Of a stretch of DNA of 8,867 bases, positions 1 through 6,189 are shown piece by piece (positions within the stretch are counted from its first letter, which is position 1; each line of letters starts with the position of its first letter). Source of the stretch: Acidobacteriota bacterium (lineage in GTDB: Bacteria; Acidobacteriota; Terriglobia; Terriglobales; Acidobacteriaceae); NCBI GenBank assembly GCA_021780095.1, contig JAJXZK010000399.1:1-8867 (forward strand), given 5' to 3'. The translations under genes were made by a program, and so were the position numbers. The notes under the pieces are model-generated. The model worked only from the letters and a program-made list of their open reading frames with translations. It was not told the DNA's origin and made no database searches.

Positions 1-435
1 CCAATTGTCGTCGATGCGAACTCGCCGTTGACGGCCCACGAATGCAAAGTCATCGCCCAGTTCAAGCAGAAAATCGGTGAGGTGCTGGATGAGCGCGTCC
101 TCCAAGTCCGATTCTGAGTATTCGTCCTTGAGGTCGAGGAATTCGAGAACGAACGGGTCTTTGATGGCTTCTTCCGGCGTGATTGTGTCACGGGGTCCGG
201 CGGTCTCAGCCTTCTGGAGCATGGCAGCTTTGTTCCGCGAGAGCGCGATGCGTTCGTAGAACTGGCTGCCGATCTGCCGGTCAAGCTGGCGAACAGACCA
301 GCCCGAACGGAGGGCTTCGGTTTCGTAGAAGTTCCGTGCTTCCTGATTCTTGACGGAAAGTAGCCGGACGTATGCGGACCAGGGCAATGCAAACCTGGTT
401 GCGAGGACCAAGATTGTTGAGGAGTTGCCACCCAA
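1..435 (-). pseudogene. C-terminal fragment of a DUF1016/YhcG-type PD-(D/E)XK nuclease family protein, running off the left edge
   Basis: Read on the minus strand (codons ending at multiples of three), the stretch from about 405 down to 1 gives family-typical blocks: FALPWSAYVRLLSVKNQ, then RNFYETEALRSGWSVRQLDR, YERIALSRNK, ITPEEAIKDPFVLEFLDLKD, EYSESDLEDALIQHLTDFLL and ELGDDFAFVGRQRR. This is the order seen in DUF1016 (YhcG) proteins, usually about 340 to 370 residues long. The catalytic PD-(D/E)XK core would follow past the left edge. The usual N-terminal DUF1016_N domain is missing: upstream of about 405 the similarity fades and an in-frame TAA lies at 502-504. There is no in-frame ATG; the only plausible start I see is a TTG at 433-435. 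I therefore call it a 5'-truncated pseudogene. A short nuclease-domain-only gene is the alternative. Family identity is firm; the pseudogene status is inferred. Confidence 0.72.
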
Positions 436-1080
436 CGGATTGATACTATTGGATGTTGCAGAAAGCTGGTCTTGCTTATATATAAGGATGCAAATCGTAT
501 CTTATCCGTAGAGCGTCTGACACGTTCGGATGAGGCTTGGTTCTGCGAAACACTTTTTGCCCTTTGCGATTTAGTCAGATCGCTGCTCACCCAAGCGAAC
601 GAGTCGGAGAGCCCGATGTCGGGCCGCAAAGCAAGCTCAACTGTACTTGCCTGCAGGGTGTCCATGGTCGGCTCAGCACCCTCACGCCGGTGAACGAGCC
701 CATCACTCCGGTCGACGAGTTCATCATGCCGGTAAACGTAGGGCTTGGTGACCCAAAGAACTGCAGCTTTCGCCCCGGTTAGATCGTCACCGCTCGTCGT
801 TGCCAGTCTCGCTTGCGGGCAACACTCCATGATTCTCGTAGGAGCCGCATCAGTATCTTCGCTTACGTTAAATCGAGTCGTAAGTTGGTTCCCGCCGGGT
901 CACCCCCAGGCTCATTGAGCGGTACGGCCTTAAATCTACAGCGGAACCACCAAGGGCTATCTCACAACACGGTCGAGGCATGTAGTACCCGTAATCCATG
1001 TCCCGATAGATTCGCCGCGCACGTGAGAGCTGGCCCGTGATACTGGTTTGGAAGCACTGACTGGTGCTGGCCGGGCGCTG
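436..1080. other. Gene-poor stretch, probably degenerate DNA
   Basis: I recognise no protein family in any frame here. Several short open frames exist on both strands, none with a convincing ribosome binding site and recognisable content. A minus-strand frame starting at an ATG at 828-830 appears open all the way to the left edge, but over 1-405 it is out of frame with the recognisable DUF1016 sequence, so at least that part is a shadow. The stretch lies between two gene remnants and is best read as eroded DNA. Confidence 0.5.
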
Positions 1081-1400
1081 GCGTGCCCAGTCCCAATGAC
1101 GTACGCGCCGGCTTCACGCACGAGCAGGCTCACCATCGAACCGACTGGGCCGCCCGCATTGTGCACGAGGACGCTCTGCTACGCCTGAAAGCAAACTTGG
1201 TCGAACAGCCCTACCACGTGGTCAGGCCCCACAATACGAGGGCCACCCCCACCGTGAAGTCAACGTTGCCCGGCAGCGGAGTGAGGTCGCGTGCGTCGAC
1301 GGCCACATACTCGCCAGCGTGCCGTCGCGATACCAGTCCACGAGGCTAAACACCCGCTGGCCAATCGACAGCCCCGTCGCGACATAGCCGAGAGCGGTGG
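1081..1400 (-). pseudogene. Remnant of a zinc-type alcohol dehydrogenase / NADPH quinone oxidoreductase (MDR superfamily)
   Basis: The minus strand from about 1,395 downward reads ALGYVATGLSIGQRVFSLVD then WYRDGTLA, typical of the GroES-like N-terminal half of medium-chain dehydrogenase/quinone reductase proteins. A one-base loss near 1,305-1,316 shifts the frame, after which EYVAVDARDLTPLPGNVDFT and a GLTTW block follow. A TAG sits at 1,211-1,213, where the family usually has Gln after GLTAW. A second shift near 1,205-1,211 leads to LFDQ, another in-frame TAG at 1,179-1,181, then QSVLVHNAGGPVGSMV and REAGAYVIGTG, the Rossmann-fold glycine-rich nucleotide-binding region. The similarity ends near 1,081, so most of the C-terminal half is missing. 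With two shifts, two nonsense codons and both ends lost, this cannot be functional. It has no visible role for its neighbours and shows only that the region is decaying. Confidence 0.7.
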
Positions 1401-1510
1401 CGGGGCTCGAAGTCGACCAACCAGCCCCACCAGCCATTGAAGATATGTGACCGATCCGCCGATAACTAGAGCATCGGTGCGCTCATGACGTTTCTGGGCA
1501 AGGAAATCTC
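1401..1510. other. Leader region upstream of the DUF5131 gene
   Basis: No gene is recognised here. A weak promoter-like pair, TTGAAG at 1,437-1,442 and GATAAC at 1,461-1,466 (18-base spacing), precedes the plus-strand gene at 1,522. The -10 match is poor, so this is only a candidate. A 24-codon frame at 1,485-1,559 overlaps the next gene's start and looks like chance. Confidence 0.2.
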
Positions 1511-1516
1511 AGGAGG
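1511..1516 (+). promoter_or_regulatory. Ribosome binding site deciding the GTG start at 1,522
   Basis: A perfect AGGAGG lies five bases before a GTG codon. It supports the GTG at 1,522-1,524 as the real start of the DUF5131 gene. No ATG lies between this start and the conserved cysteine motif. Confidence 0.75.
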
Positions 1517-1521
1517 AAGGC

Positions 1522-2493
1522 GTGGGGGAAGGCAAAGTCGGGATCAGTTGGTGCACTGAGGTTCTAAATAGTCTTTACGGCTGCCGCGAGTGCTCAAAGG
1601 GCTGCGATGGGTGTTACGCCCGGTTGCGCATCTTTAGGTTCTCGAAATCCAAGATACATAATCAAGATGGCCGGTACAGCGACCTTGTCGAAACCTATAC
1701 GAAGCGCGTGGTAACGAATGGCATTGAGCAGGAAGTAGTAAAGAGACGCTTCACCGATCGAGTCTTATTCAACCCAGCCAAACTGTACGCGTGCTTCAAA
1801 TTCCCGCCAAGATCGCTCGTGTTTGTAGACGAGTTTTCGGACCTGCTGCATCGCGCAGTCCCGATGGAAGTCATCCTCGAACATTTTCGCGTTTTCCGGT
1901 GTGCTCCGTGGACGCAGTTTCAGGTCCTCACAAAGCGCGCCGGCCGTCTCGCCGAACTGGACGCTGCAATCATGCGGGAGTTCGGCGAATGGCCTCCCAA
2001 CGTATGGATGGGCGTATCGGTTTGCACACCTCAAAAGGGCGAACTGAAAAAGATTGTGTCATTGGGCAACACGCATGCCGAAATCAAGTGGATTTCATTC
2101 GAGCCCTGGGTGTCGGATCCGAAAATATCGCTCAAGGATGCATGCCCAAATCTCACCGGCATGCTGCGCGAGAGCGGCATTGCCTGGAACGTGATTGGCG
2201 GCGAGTCGGGCTCGAAGAAGGAAGCGCGGCTCATGACGCTCGACGATGCTCAGTACCTGTTCACGTCGAGTGAGGACGCGGGTTGCAAAGTACACTTCAA
2301 ACAACTCGGCACAAGGCTGGCTGAAGAACGCGGAGTTTACGCGGTAGGTGAACATCGATCCAAAGGCGGGAATTTGCAGCAGATCCCTCTGAACCTCAGG
2401 AAGCGAGACTGGCCCGAACCTTCTTGGGAGGCTAGATACGACCAGCATTTCACGCGGCAATTTGATCAGAAGAAATTGATCAAATTCGGATAA
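1522..2493 (+). CDS. DUF5131 family protein (phage Gp37/Gp68-like, three-Cys-motif protein)
   Basis: The protein has 323 residues, with a GTG start set by a strong AGGAGG. The cysteine cluster YGCRECSKGCDGCYARL (residues 19-35) matches the family hallmark GC-x6-C-x2-CYA. The other family blocks follow in order: SLVFVDEFSDLLHRAVP (family: IFVNSMSDLFH-type), TQFQVLTKRAGRLAEL, VWMGVSVCTPQ, KWISFEPWVSDPKISL, WNVIGGESGS and VHFKQLGT. Length is slightly above the usual 230-300 residues because of a C-terminal basic tail. The family is found in phages, prophages and accessory islands, sometimes beside the three-Cys-motif partner TcmP; I see no TcmP here. Its biochemical function is not established to my knowledge. 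Cys24 adds a CX3CX2C spacing (24/28/31) like that of radical SAM enzymes, so an iron-sulphur cluster is possible but unproven. It lies 69 bases upstream of the RNase H-like gene and is probably co-transcribed with it. Confidence 0.88.
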   Translation: MGEGKVGISWCTEVLNSLYGCRECSKGCDGCYARLRIFRFSKSKIHNQDGRYSDLVETYTKRVVTNGIEQEVVKRRFTDRVLFNPAKLYACFKFPPRSLVFVDEFSDLLHRAVPMEVILEHFRVFRCAPWTQFQVLTKRAGRLAELDAAIMREFGEWPPNVWMGVSVCTPQKGELKKIVSLGNTHAEIKWISFEPWVSDPKISLKDACPNLTGMLRESGIAWNVIGGESGSKKEARLMTLDDAQYLFTSSEDAGCKVHFKQLGTRLAEERGVYAVGEHRSKGGNLQQIPLNLRKRDWPEPSWEARYDQHFTRQFDQKKLIKFG

Positions 2494-2547
2494 GTCGGAG
2501 TCGGGCTGGGGCCGCTTGATCCCTCGGGTCAATTGGCTGGCTGGTTC

Positions 2548-2554
2548 AAGAAGG
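2548..2554 (+). promoter_or_regulatory. Ribosome binding site deciding the ATG start at 2,563
   Basis: AAGAAGG ends eight bases before the ATG at 2,563-2,565. This favours that ATG over the in-frame TTG at 2,533, which would add ten residues (MAGWFKKVST) that are not part of the RNase H fold. Confidence 0.55.
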
Positions 2555-2562
2555 TCTCTACT

Positions 2563-3696
2563 ATGTCCGAATCTCGACCTTTGATCAAGGCTTCGTTTGA
2601 TGGCGCGTGTCAGCCGATTAACCCAGGTGGCCACATGGGCCTCGGCTGGGTAATTGGCAAGAAGGACTATCACGAGTACGTCAAGGCGCGAAAAAGTAAT
2701 TCAAACAATGTCGCCGAGTACATGGCGCTGATCCGCCTGCTAGAGACAGTCGCGGCGTTTCCCAAACCCGGTGACTTGAGGATCACAGGCGACTCACAAT
2801 TGGTAATTCTCCAGATTCTCGGCGAATGGAGCGTGGGTGCGAAACACATCATCCCCCTGCACGCCAAGGCGGCCGGGCTGATTGAAAAGCTCACCGGGGC
2901 CGGATGGGCGGTCTCGTTGCGCTGGGTGAATCGCAGCGAAAATTCCCGTGCCGATGCGGCGAGTTCTTCGGCTCTCGTCGAGAATGGCGTCGAAATCGCC
3001 CAGCATCATCCCGCTCCCGGCTACACGTCGCGCTTTCGCGAAATGGCGGAAGCGCTGCGGATTTCTTCGATTCAATTCGGGAAAATTATTGATGCGCTCG
3101 GCTTTAGAGGTGCCGACAAAATGCCCACCTCGAAGGCGCTCGACGATGGGTATGCGCAAAAGCGGTTTGATGGGTTTGGGATTGCCGTTGACTGGCAGGA
3201 GGAAAAGACTCGTGCTGCCGTGACTTCCTTTCTCGCCGATAGGTCCAACACCGCGGCGATCCCCCTAAAACCCACAAAACCCAAATCTGAGCCGGTCGTG
3301 GCCCAGAGCCTCTGCGGTCACGAGACCACCGTTGGGCGCCGACCCTCCAGGAAGGTCCTCGCAGAGGTGGCACAATCCCTCTGCGAGGATTGTCGTGCCG
3401 GTGACAAGGTCCGGTTCGCCGCGGAGCGTACCCAGGTGCTGGGTCTCTGTGCAACGGGAGACACGCTGGCCGATGCCGTTGAAACCGTGGTCGCGGACTG
3501 GAGAATCCGCCCCGGCGTGTTCCTCGCATGCTGGGGCAAGTGGTCTCACGACCAACGTGAAAAAGCACTGGACCGGTACCGAGGGGCATGCGAAAAGCCA
3601 GGACTCCATCCAGACTTTCTAGCCTTTCGTGCGTCACTCGATCAGCTAAAGAAGACTGAATTGGACCGTCTGATCAGGGCTGCGCGGCATAACTGA
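2563..3696 (+). CDS. RNase HI-like protein with C-terminal HTH-like and Cys/His zinc-motif extensions
   Basis: With the ATG at 2,563 the protein has 377 residues. Residues 6-138 are an RNase HI-type domain with all four acidic catalytic positions: Asp13 (FDGACQPINPGG), Glu52 (NNVAEYMALIRLL), Asp77 (ITGDSQLVI) and Asp131 (NSRADAAS). Such domains cut the RNA strand of RNA-DNA hybrids. Ordinary RNase HI is about 150 residues; here some 240 more follow. Residues 156-224 (FREMAEALRISSIQFGKIID, later KALDDGYAQKRFDGFG and DWQEEKTRAAV) resemble a small helix-turn-helix or winged module of the kind seen in phage regulatory proteins; this is impression, not a match. After a Pro/Lys linker (233-244), a repeated AQSLC block gives C251-x-H253 and C274-x2-C277, a possible zinc site. 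The last 100 residues are helical and unrecognised. The upstream DUF5131 gene is 69 bases away. RNase H fold is confident, substrate unknown. Confidence 0.82.
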   Translation: MSESRPLIKASFDGACQPINPGGHMGLGWVIGKKDYHEYVKARKSNSNNVAEYMALIRLLETVAAFPKPGDLRITGDSQLVILQILGEWSVGAKHIIPLHAKAAGLIEKLTGAGWAVSLRWVNRSENSRADAASSSALVENGVEIAQHHPAPGYTSRFREMAEALRISSIQFGKIIDALGFRGADKMPTSKALDDGYAQKRFDGFGIAVDWQEEKTRAAVTSFLADRSNTAAIPLKPTKPKSEPVVAQSLCGHETTVGRRPSRKVLAEVAQSLCEDCRAGDKVRFAAERTQVLGLCATGDTLADAVETVVADWRIRPGVFLACWGKWSHDQREKALDRYRGACEKPGLHPDFLAFRASLDQLKKTELDRLIRAARHN

Positions 3697-3705
3697 AGAT
3701 GCCGT

Positions 3706-3753
3706 GCGCCGGATCCTTCGGCGCGCTTTCCGCCCAACTGTGAAGCGGAAAGC
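3706..3753 (+). terminator. Two tandem hairpins after the RNase H-like gene, possible terminator
   Basis: The first stem is GCGCCG (3,706-3,711) with CGGCGC (3,719-3,724), loop seven bases. Directly after it, GCTTTCCGC (3,725-3,733) pairs perfectly with GCGGAAAGC (3,745-3,753), loop eleven bases. The pair begins ten bases after the stop of the RNase H-like gene. No T-run follows, so this is either a non-canonical terminator or a 3'-end stabilising structure. Confidence 0.45.
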
Positions 3754-4000
3754 CAGGTATCGCGCAAACCGTGGGGTTCGAGTTTGCTGATGCCGGATCA
3801 GTAACGCGTATGGGCTGCGCTGCGATGTTCACGTTGTACGTGCGCTATAGATCAATACAATTGCGTTCGACTCCTCTTGATAACAGATTTTATCGATAGC
3901 AAAGCCAGACGCGCGTGTCAGTAAATTTCAAGGGGATATCATCGTGACTTCGTCGGACCGTTCGAGAATCGCTGTTAGTAGATGACCGTTGAGGGCCACG
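3754..4000. other. Intergenic region upstream of the orphan gene, likely containing its promoter
   Basis: No gene is recognised. The stretch 3,841-3,925 is visibly more AT-rich than its surroundings. It contains TTGCGT (3,861-3,866) and TTGATA (3,878-3,883), which could act as -35 elements, but no good -10 sits at the right distance from either. A TATCGATA palindrome lies at 3,891-3,898. Together with the hairpins on its left, this suggests that the gene at 4,001 starts a separate transcript. Confidence 0.3.
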
Positions 4001-4819
4001 ATGGGTTTGCAAGCGTACTTTAGATGGTATGGTGCTGTTACGGAGGCATTCGTGGGCAAAGAAAAGGAAGATACTTCCGAACACTATTTCCTTGATGACC
4101 TTTGCAAGAATCGGTTTTCCGAACTCTCGATGTGGACGTCTGTCCTGGATTGTCTCTCTGCGGCACGATACCTTGAAGGACGTCCTGAACCGGAGGACAG
4201 GTTCGACAGACAATTGATCGTGCCGTTCATTGATAACGATACCTTCGAAGCTGTCTGTCTCAAATGTCTTGCATGGCTAGTCCCGACGTTCCGCGTGCCC
4301 GAGTCCAAAATCCACATGGCGACCCTGATCGATCCGAAAGTTAAGAATTCGACGGTTCAAATTCTGCGTAATGTCAGGTTCAATCCCACAATTTCGCGGG
4401 GAGCCGCCGGGATGATAGAGCATCTGCACGGCAAGCGATTGCTTCTGGTTCAGGACGAGCCGCACATCATCGAGTTGGTTCAAAATCCGATCCGCTGCAT
4501 GCTTGATTTGATAAACCGATTTTGGCCAATGGCATCGAATATCAGGGAAATGATTGTGAAGGCTCGGGAGCGAGATGGATCAACAGGGCCGCCTGTTTTT
4601 CACCAACCGTATACCGACGGCTCTCTGGCGGCGCTTATCGATGCGGTATTGTTTTATGTCCACGGCCTCGATCTCGGGCCACGATACAGCCAGACTTCAC
4701 AGGGAGGAATCAACCGCGGCTTTCGATCTTTCGAGGTCGTGGGGCATCCTCCGGTTGACCCCCGGCTCTTTGAAACCGCGCAAGAGATGACCGAAAGGAT
4801 GTTTGGAGAAATTGCCTAG
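4001..4819 (+). CDS. Unrecognised 272-residue protein upstream of and overlapping the FRG-domain gene
   Basis: I chose the ATG at 4,001 because GAGGG (3,991-3,995) lies five bases before it; an in-frame TTG at 3,989 would add four residues. I do not recognise the family. The sequence has a soluble, mixed alpha/beta look with no signal peptide or clear membrane segment. Notable stretches are an aromatic N-terminus (AYFRWYGAVTEAF), FIDNDTFEAVCLKCLAWLVP near residue 75-95, HMATLIDPKVKNSTVQILRN near 105-125, KRLLLVQDEPHIIELVQ near 145-160 and a C-terminal PPVDPRLFETAQEMTERMF. The FRG gene begins within its last codons (17-base overlap with the TTG at 4,803), so the two are probably translationally coupled and functionally linked. 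Base composition is a little lower in GC than the flanking IS. The gene looks real: long, uninterrupted, with a good start and a coupled partner. No function is assigned. Confidence 0.68.
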   Translation: MGLQAYFRWYGAVTEAFVGKEKEDTSEHYFLDDLCKNRFSELSMWTSVLDCLSAARYLEGRPEPEDRFDRQLIVPFIDNDTFEAVCLKCLAWLVPTFRVPESKIHMATLIDPKVKNSTVQILRNVRFNPTISRGAAGMIEHLHGKRLLLVQDEPHIIELVQNPIRCMLDLINRFWPMASNIREMIVKARERDGSTGPPVFHQPYTDGSLAALIDAVLFYVHGLDLGPRYSQTSQGGINRGFRSFEVVGHPPVDPRLFETAQEMTERMFGEIA

Positions 4820-5273
4820 CCAGCCCACTATTCCGCTTCCGCCACACTTTTCGAACCTTCGCGGCCAGGGCGATCGCATTTCGAGCGCTGCGGTGCCCGA
4901 GAAACTTACGATGGTGGACGGCACCGGTTTCTTCGTCGATGAGCAATACGGCCACTCGTGGTCATTCGTCCCGCCTGAAGGCTCGGCCGTCTATGGACTC
5001 ACGTCCCGCTTCAAACCATCGCCCGTCGATCACCTCGCAAATGGGGAATTTTTGCGGGTTCCTTTCCGGAGGGTTCCTGTGCTTGAGGCGAATAGCTTTG
5101 AAGAACTCATGGCGTTTTCGTCCCGAATATATTCGATGGACAAGAGTATCAAGTTGATGTGGCGCGGGCAGACCAAAGCTCACCCGATCAAACGCTCCGA
5201 GCAGGAATCGCTGAGGCTGTTCGGCGAACCGTATGTAACGGAGCCTGCGTGTTCCAGTGATGTGGGCCAGTGA
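4803..5273 (+). pseudogene. FRG-domain protein truncated by the IS21-family insertion
   Basis: The open frame has 156 codons, but only about the first 149 are native; the last residues (CSSDVGQ) are encoded by the IS left end, whose sequence supplies the TGA at 5,271-5,273. Residues 95-149 contain FEELMAFSSRIYSMDKSIKL, MWRGQTKAHPIKRSEQESLR, then LFGEPYVTEPA. The WRGQ (120-123) is the signature that opens the FRG domain, named for its conserved F/Y/W-R-G. Intact family members continue for at least another 100-200 residues, so most of the domain is gone. FRG proteins are common in phage-defence and toxin-like contexts; their activity is poorly defined. The start is uncertain: TTG at 4,803 (AAGGA at 4,795-4,799), TTG at 4,812, or ATG at 4,911, all in frame. 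It overlaps the preceding orphan gene. The truncated product is likely inactive. Confidence 0.75.
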
Positions 5274-5291
5274 TTCCGTTCGATGTGGGCC
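5246..5291 (+). repeat. Left terminal inverted repeat of the IS21-family element
   Basis: It starts TGCGTGTTCC and contains two direct copies of GATGTGGGCC at 5,259-5,268 and 5,282-5,291, 23 bases apart. Compared with the reverse complement of the right end, there are five substitutions and one single-base gap. It is the likely binding site of IstA. Confidence 0.75.
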
Positions 5292-5337
5292 GGAGTCGGA
5301 GCGAAGCGACGCTGGTTGGTTTCTACCCTATCCAGGT

Positions 5338-5461
5338 GGCCCACATGAGTCAAGAAAAGGGTAAATAAATATCAGGTAGCGTCATTTCGTTTCTTGCCCT
5401 TCTGAGCGGCACGATTGTGGATTCCGTTTCATGTGGGCCGGCATTCCGTTGGATGTGGACC
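5338..5461. repeat. Subterminal GATGTGGGCC-type copies at the left end
   Basis: Inward of the left terminal repeat lie an inverted copy (GGCCCACATG, 5,338-5,347) and two direct copies, CATGTGGGCC (5,430-5,439) and GATGTGGACC (5,452-5,461), 22 bases apart. The direct copies are each preceded by ATTCCGTT, as in the terminal repeat. The intervening bases hold no gene that I can see. They probably are additional transposase sites. Confidence 0.6.
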
Positions 5462-5477
5462 GGTGTTGGTCTGATGC

Positions 5478-5498
5478 GGGGCAGTCTCCGACTGCCCC
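5478..5498 (-). terminator. Hairpin downstream of the third IS gene
   Basis: GGGGCAGT (5,478-5,485) and ACTGCCCC (5,491-5,498) form a perfect eight-base-pair stem with a five-base loop, 13 bases after the stop codon of the minus-strand gene that ends at 5,512. No clear U-tract follows. It is placed where a terminator of the IS operon would be expected. Confidence 0.5.
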
Positions 5499-5511
5499 AC
5501 GGGTTTCGGCG

Positions 5512-6189
5512 TCAGGGCCTCGCTGGATTCGCCTTCTGCCATTGTTGTTCCATCCGCGTCACCTTCGTGCGAAGCGGTTCCCAGTAGCTTTCCGGTATCG
5601 CTGACTCGCGCACTTCCTCGACGATGTCGGAGAAGTATTGCAGGCTGGTGATCGGAGTTCGGACCTTGGCGTTGAGCATGGATACATATTTGCGCGCGCA
5701 TCCCAGCACGATGGCCCGCGTGATCTGTTCCATGGATACGCCTCGTCGGTACAGATCGAGCGCCCGCTTTTCATCGGCAGCCGAGAAGCTGGCCTGGACA
5801 CAGGCCGGGGCCAGGAAGAGGCTGCGCACTTTCTGAACGAACTCCGCCTCCGGCCCAGAGCGGCCAGGTGGTTGCTGTCGTTGATACGGCCAGAAGCGGT
5901 CGCAGATTTCCAGCATGAAGATGGAGCCTTCGTCCCTGGCCACGCAACAGACGGCATGTGCCTCCAGTTCATCCAGGTTCATGGCGACCGTTGATGGCGC
6001 TCTTGTCATCGCCCGCGCCAACTCATCAACCGTTGCATTGAGGCGTCCGGTATGGCGATTGGCCATCAAGCTGGCATAGACGTAGAGCTTGAAGGCGCCG
6101 TCGGAGAGGATCGTGATTGCCTGCGCAAATTCTTGGCCCGCGGCGAACCATCCGGTGGGCTGTTTGAGGATCAACCGGGGGGCGCTCAT
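5512..6189 (-). CDS. IS21-associated accessory protein with helix-turn-helix, DnaD-like character
   Basis: The ATG at 6,187-6,189 overlaps the istB stop in an ATGA arrangement, implying translational coupling; the frame is open further upstream, but that part lies inside istB. The product has 225 residues. Residues 20-100 resemble a winged helix-turn-helix: ITILSDGAFKLYVYASLMAN, then RHTGRLNATVDELARAMTRA and a recognition-helix-like PSTVAMNLDELEAH, ending in EICDRFWPY. The C-terminal half (RRGVSMEQITRAIVLGCARK, then TPITSLQYFSDIVEEV) resembles DnaD/DnaB2-type replication-initiation domains. I infer DNA binding, perhaps a role in replication-linked target choice, regulation or stability of the element. 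Standard IS21 members have only istA and istB, so the gene is an accessory or passenger. No membrane segment or signal peptide. Existence and coupling are clear; function is a guess. Confidence 0.78.
   Translation of the reverse strand: MSAPRLILKQPTGWFAAGQEFAQAITILSDGAFKLYVYASLMANRHTGRLNATVDELARAMTRAPSTVAMNLDELEAHAVCCVARDEGSIFMLEICDRFWPYQRQQPPGRSGPEAEFVQKVRSLFLAPACVQASFSAADEKRALDLYRRGVSMEQITRAIVLGCARKYVSMLNAKVRTPITSLQYFSDIVEEVRESAIPESYWEPLRTKVTRMEQQWQKANPARP

Noticed and set aside
1..830. A minus-strand frame from the ATG at 828-830 that seems open to the left edge (about 276 codons)
   Set aside because: Across 1-405 it is out of frame with clear DUF1016 similarity, and its upstream part matches nothing I know. 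Probably a chance open frame in GC-rich DNA.
813..1040. A 75-codon plus-strand frame in the gene-poor region
   Set aside because: No family similarity and no convincing start; it lies in degenerate DNA and partly opposite the oxidoreductase remnant's downstream sequence.
1485..1559. A 24-codon plus-strand frame (MTFLGKEISGGRRGGR...) before the DUF5131 gene
   Set aside because: It overlaps the strong AGGAGG and start of the DUF5131 gene in another frame and has no ribosome binding site of its own that I can see.
2095..2673. A 192-codon minus-strand frame opposite the DUF5131 gene and the next gene's start
   Set aside because: It is antisense to strongly supported coding sequence, spans a gene boundary, and has no recognisable content.
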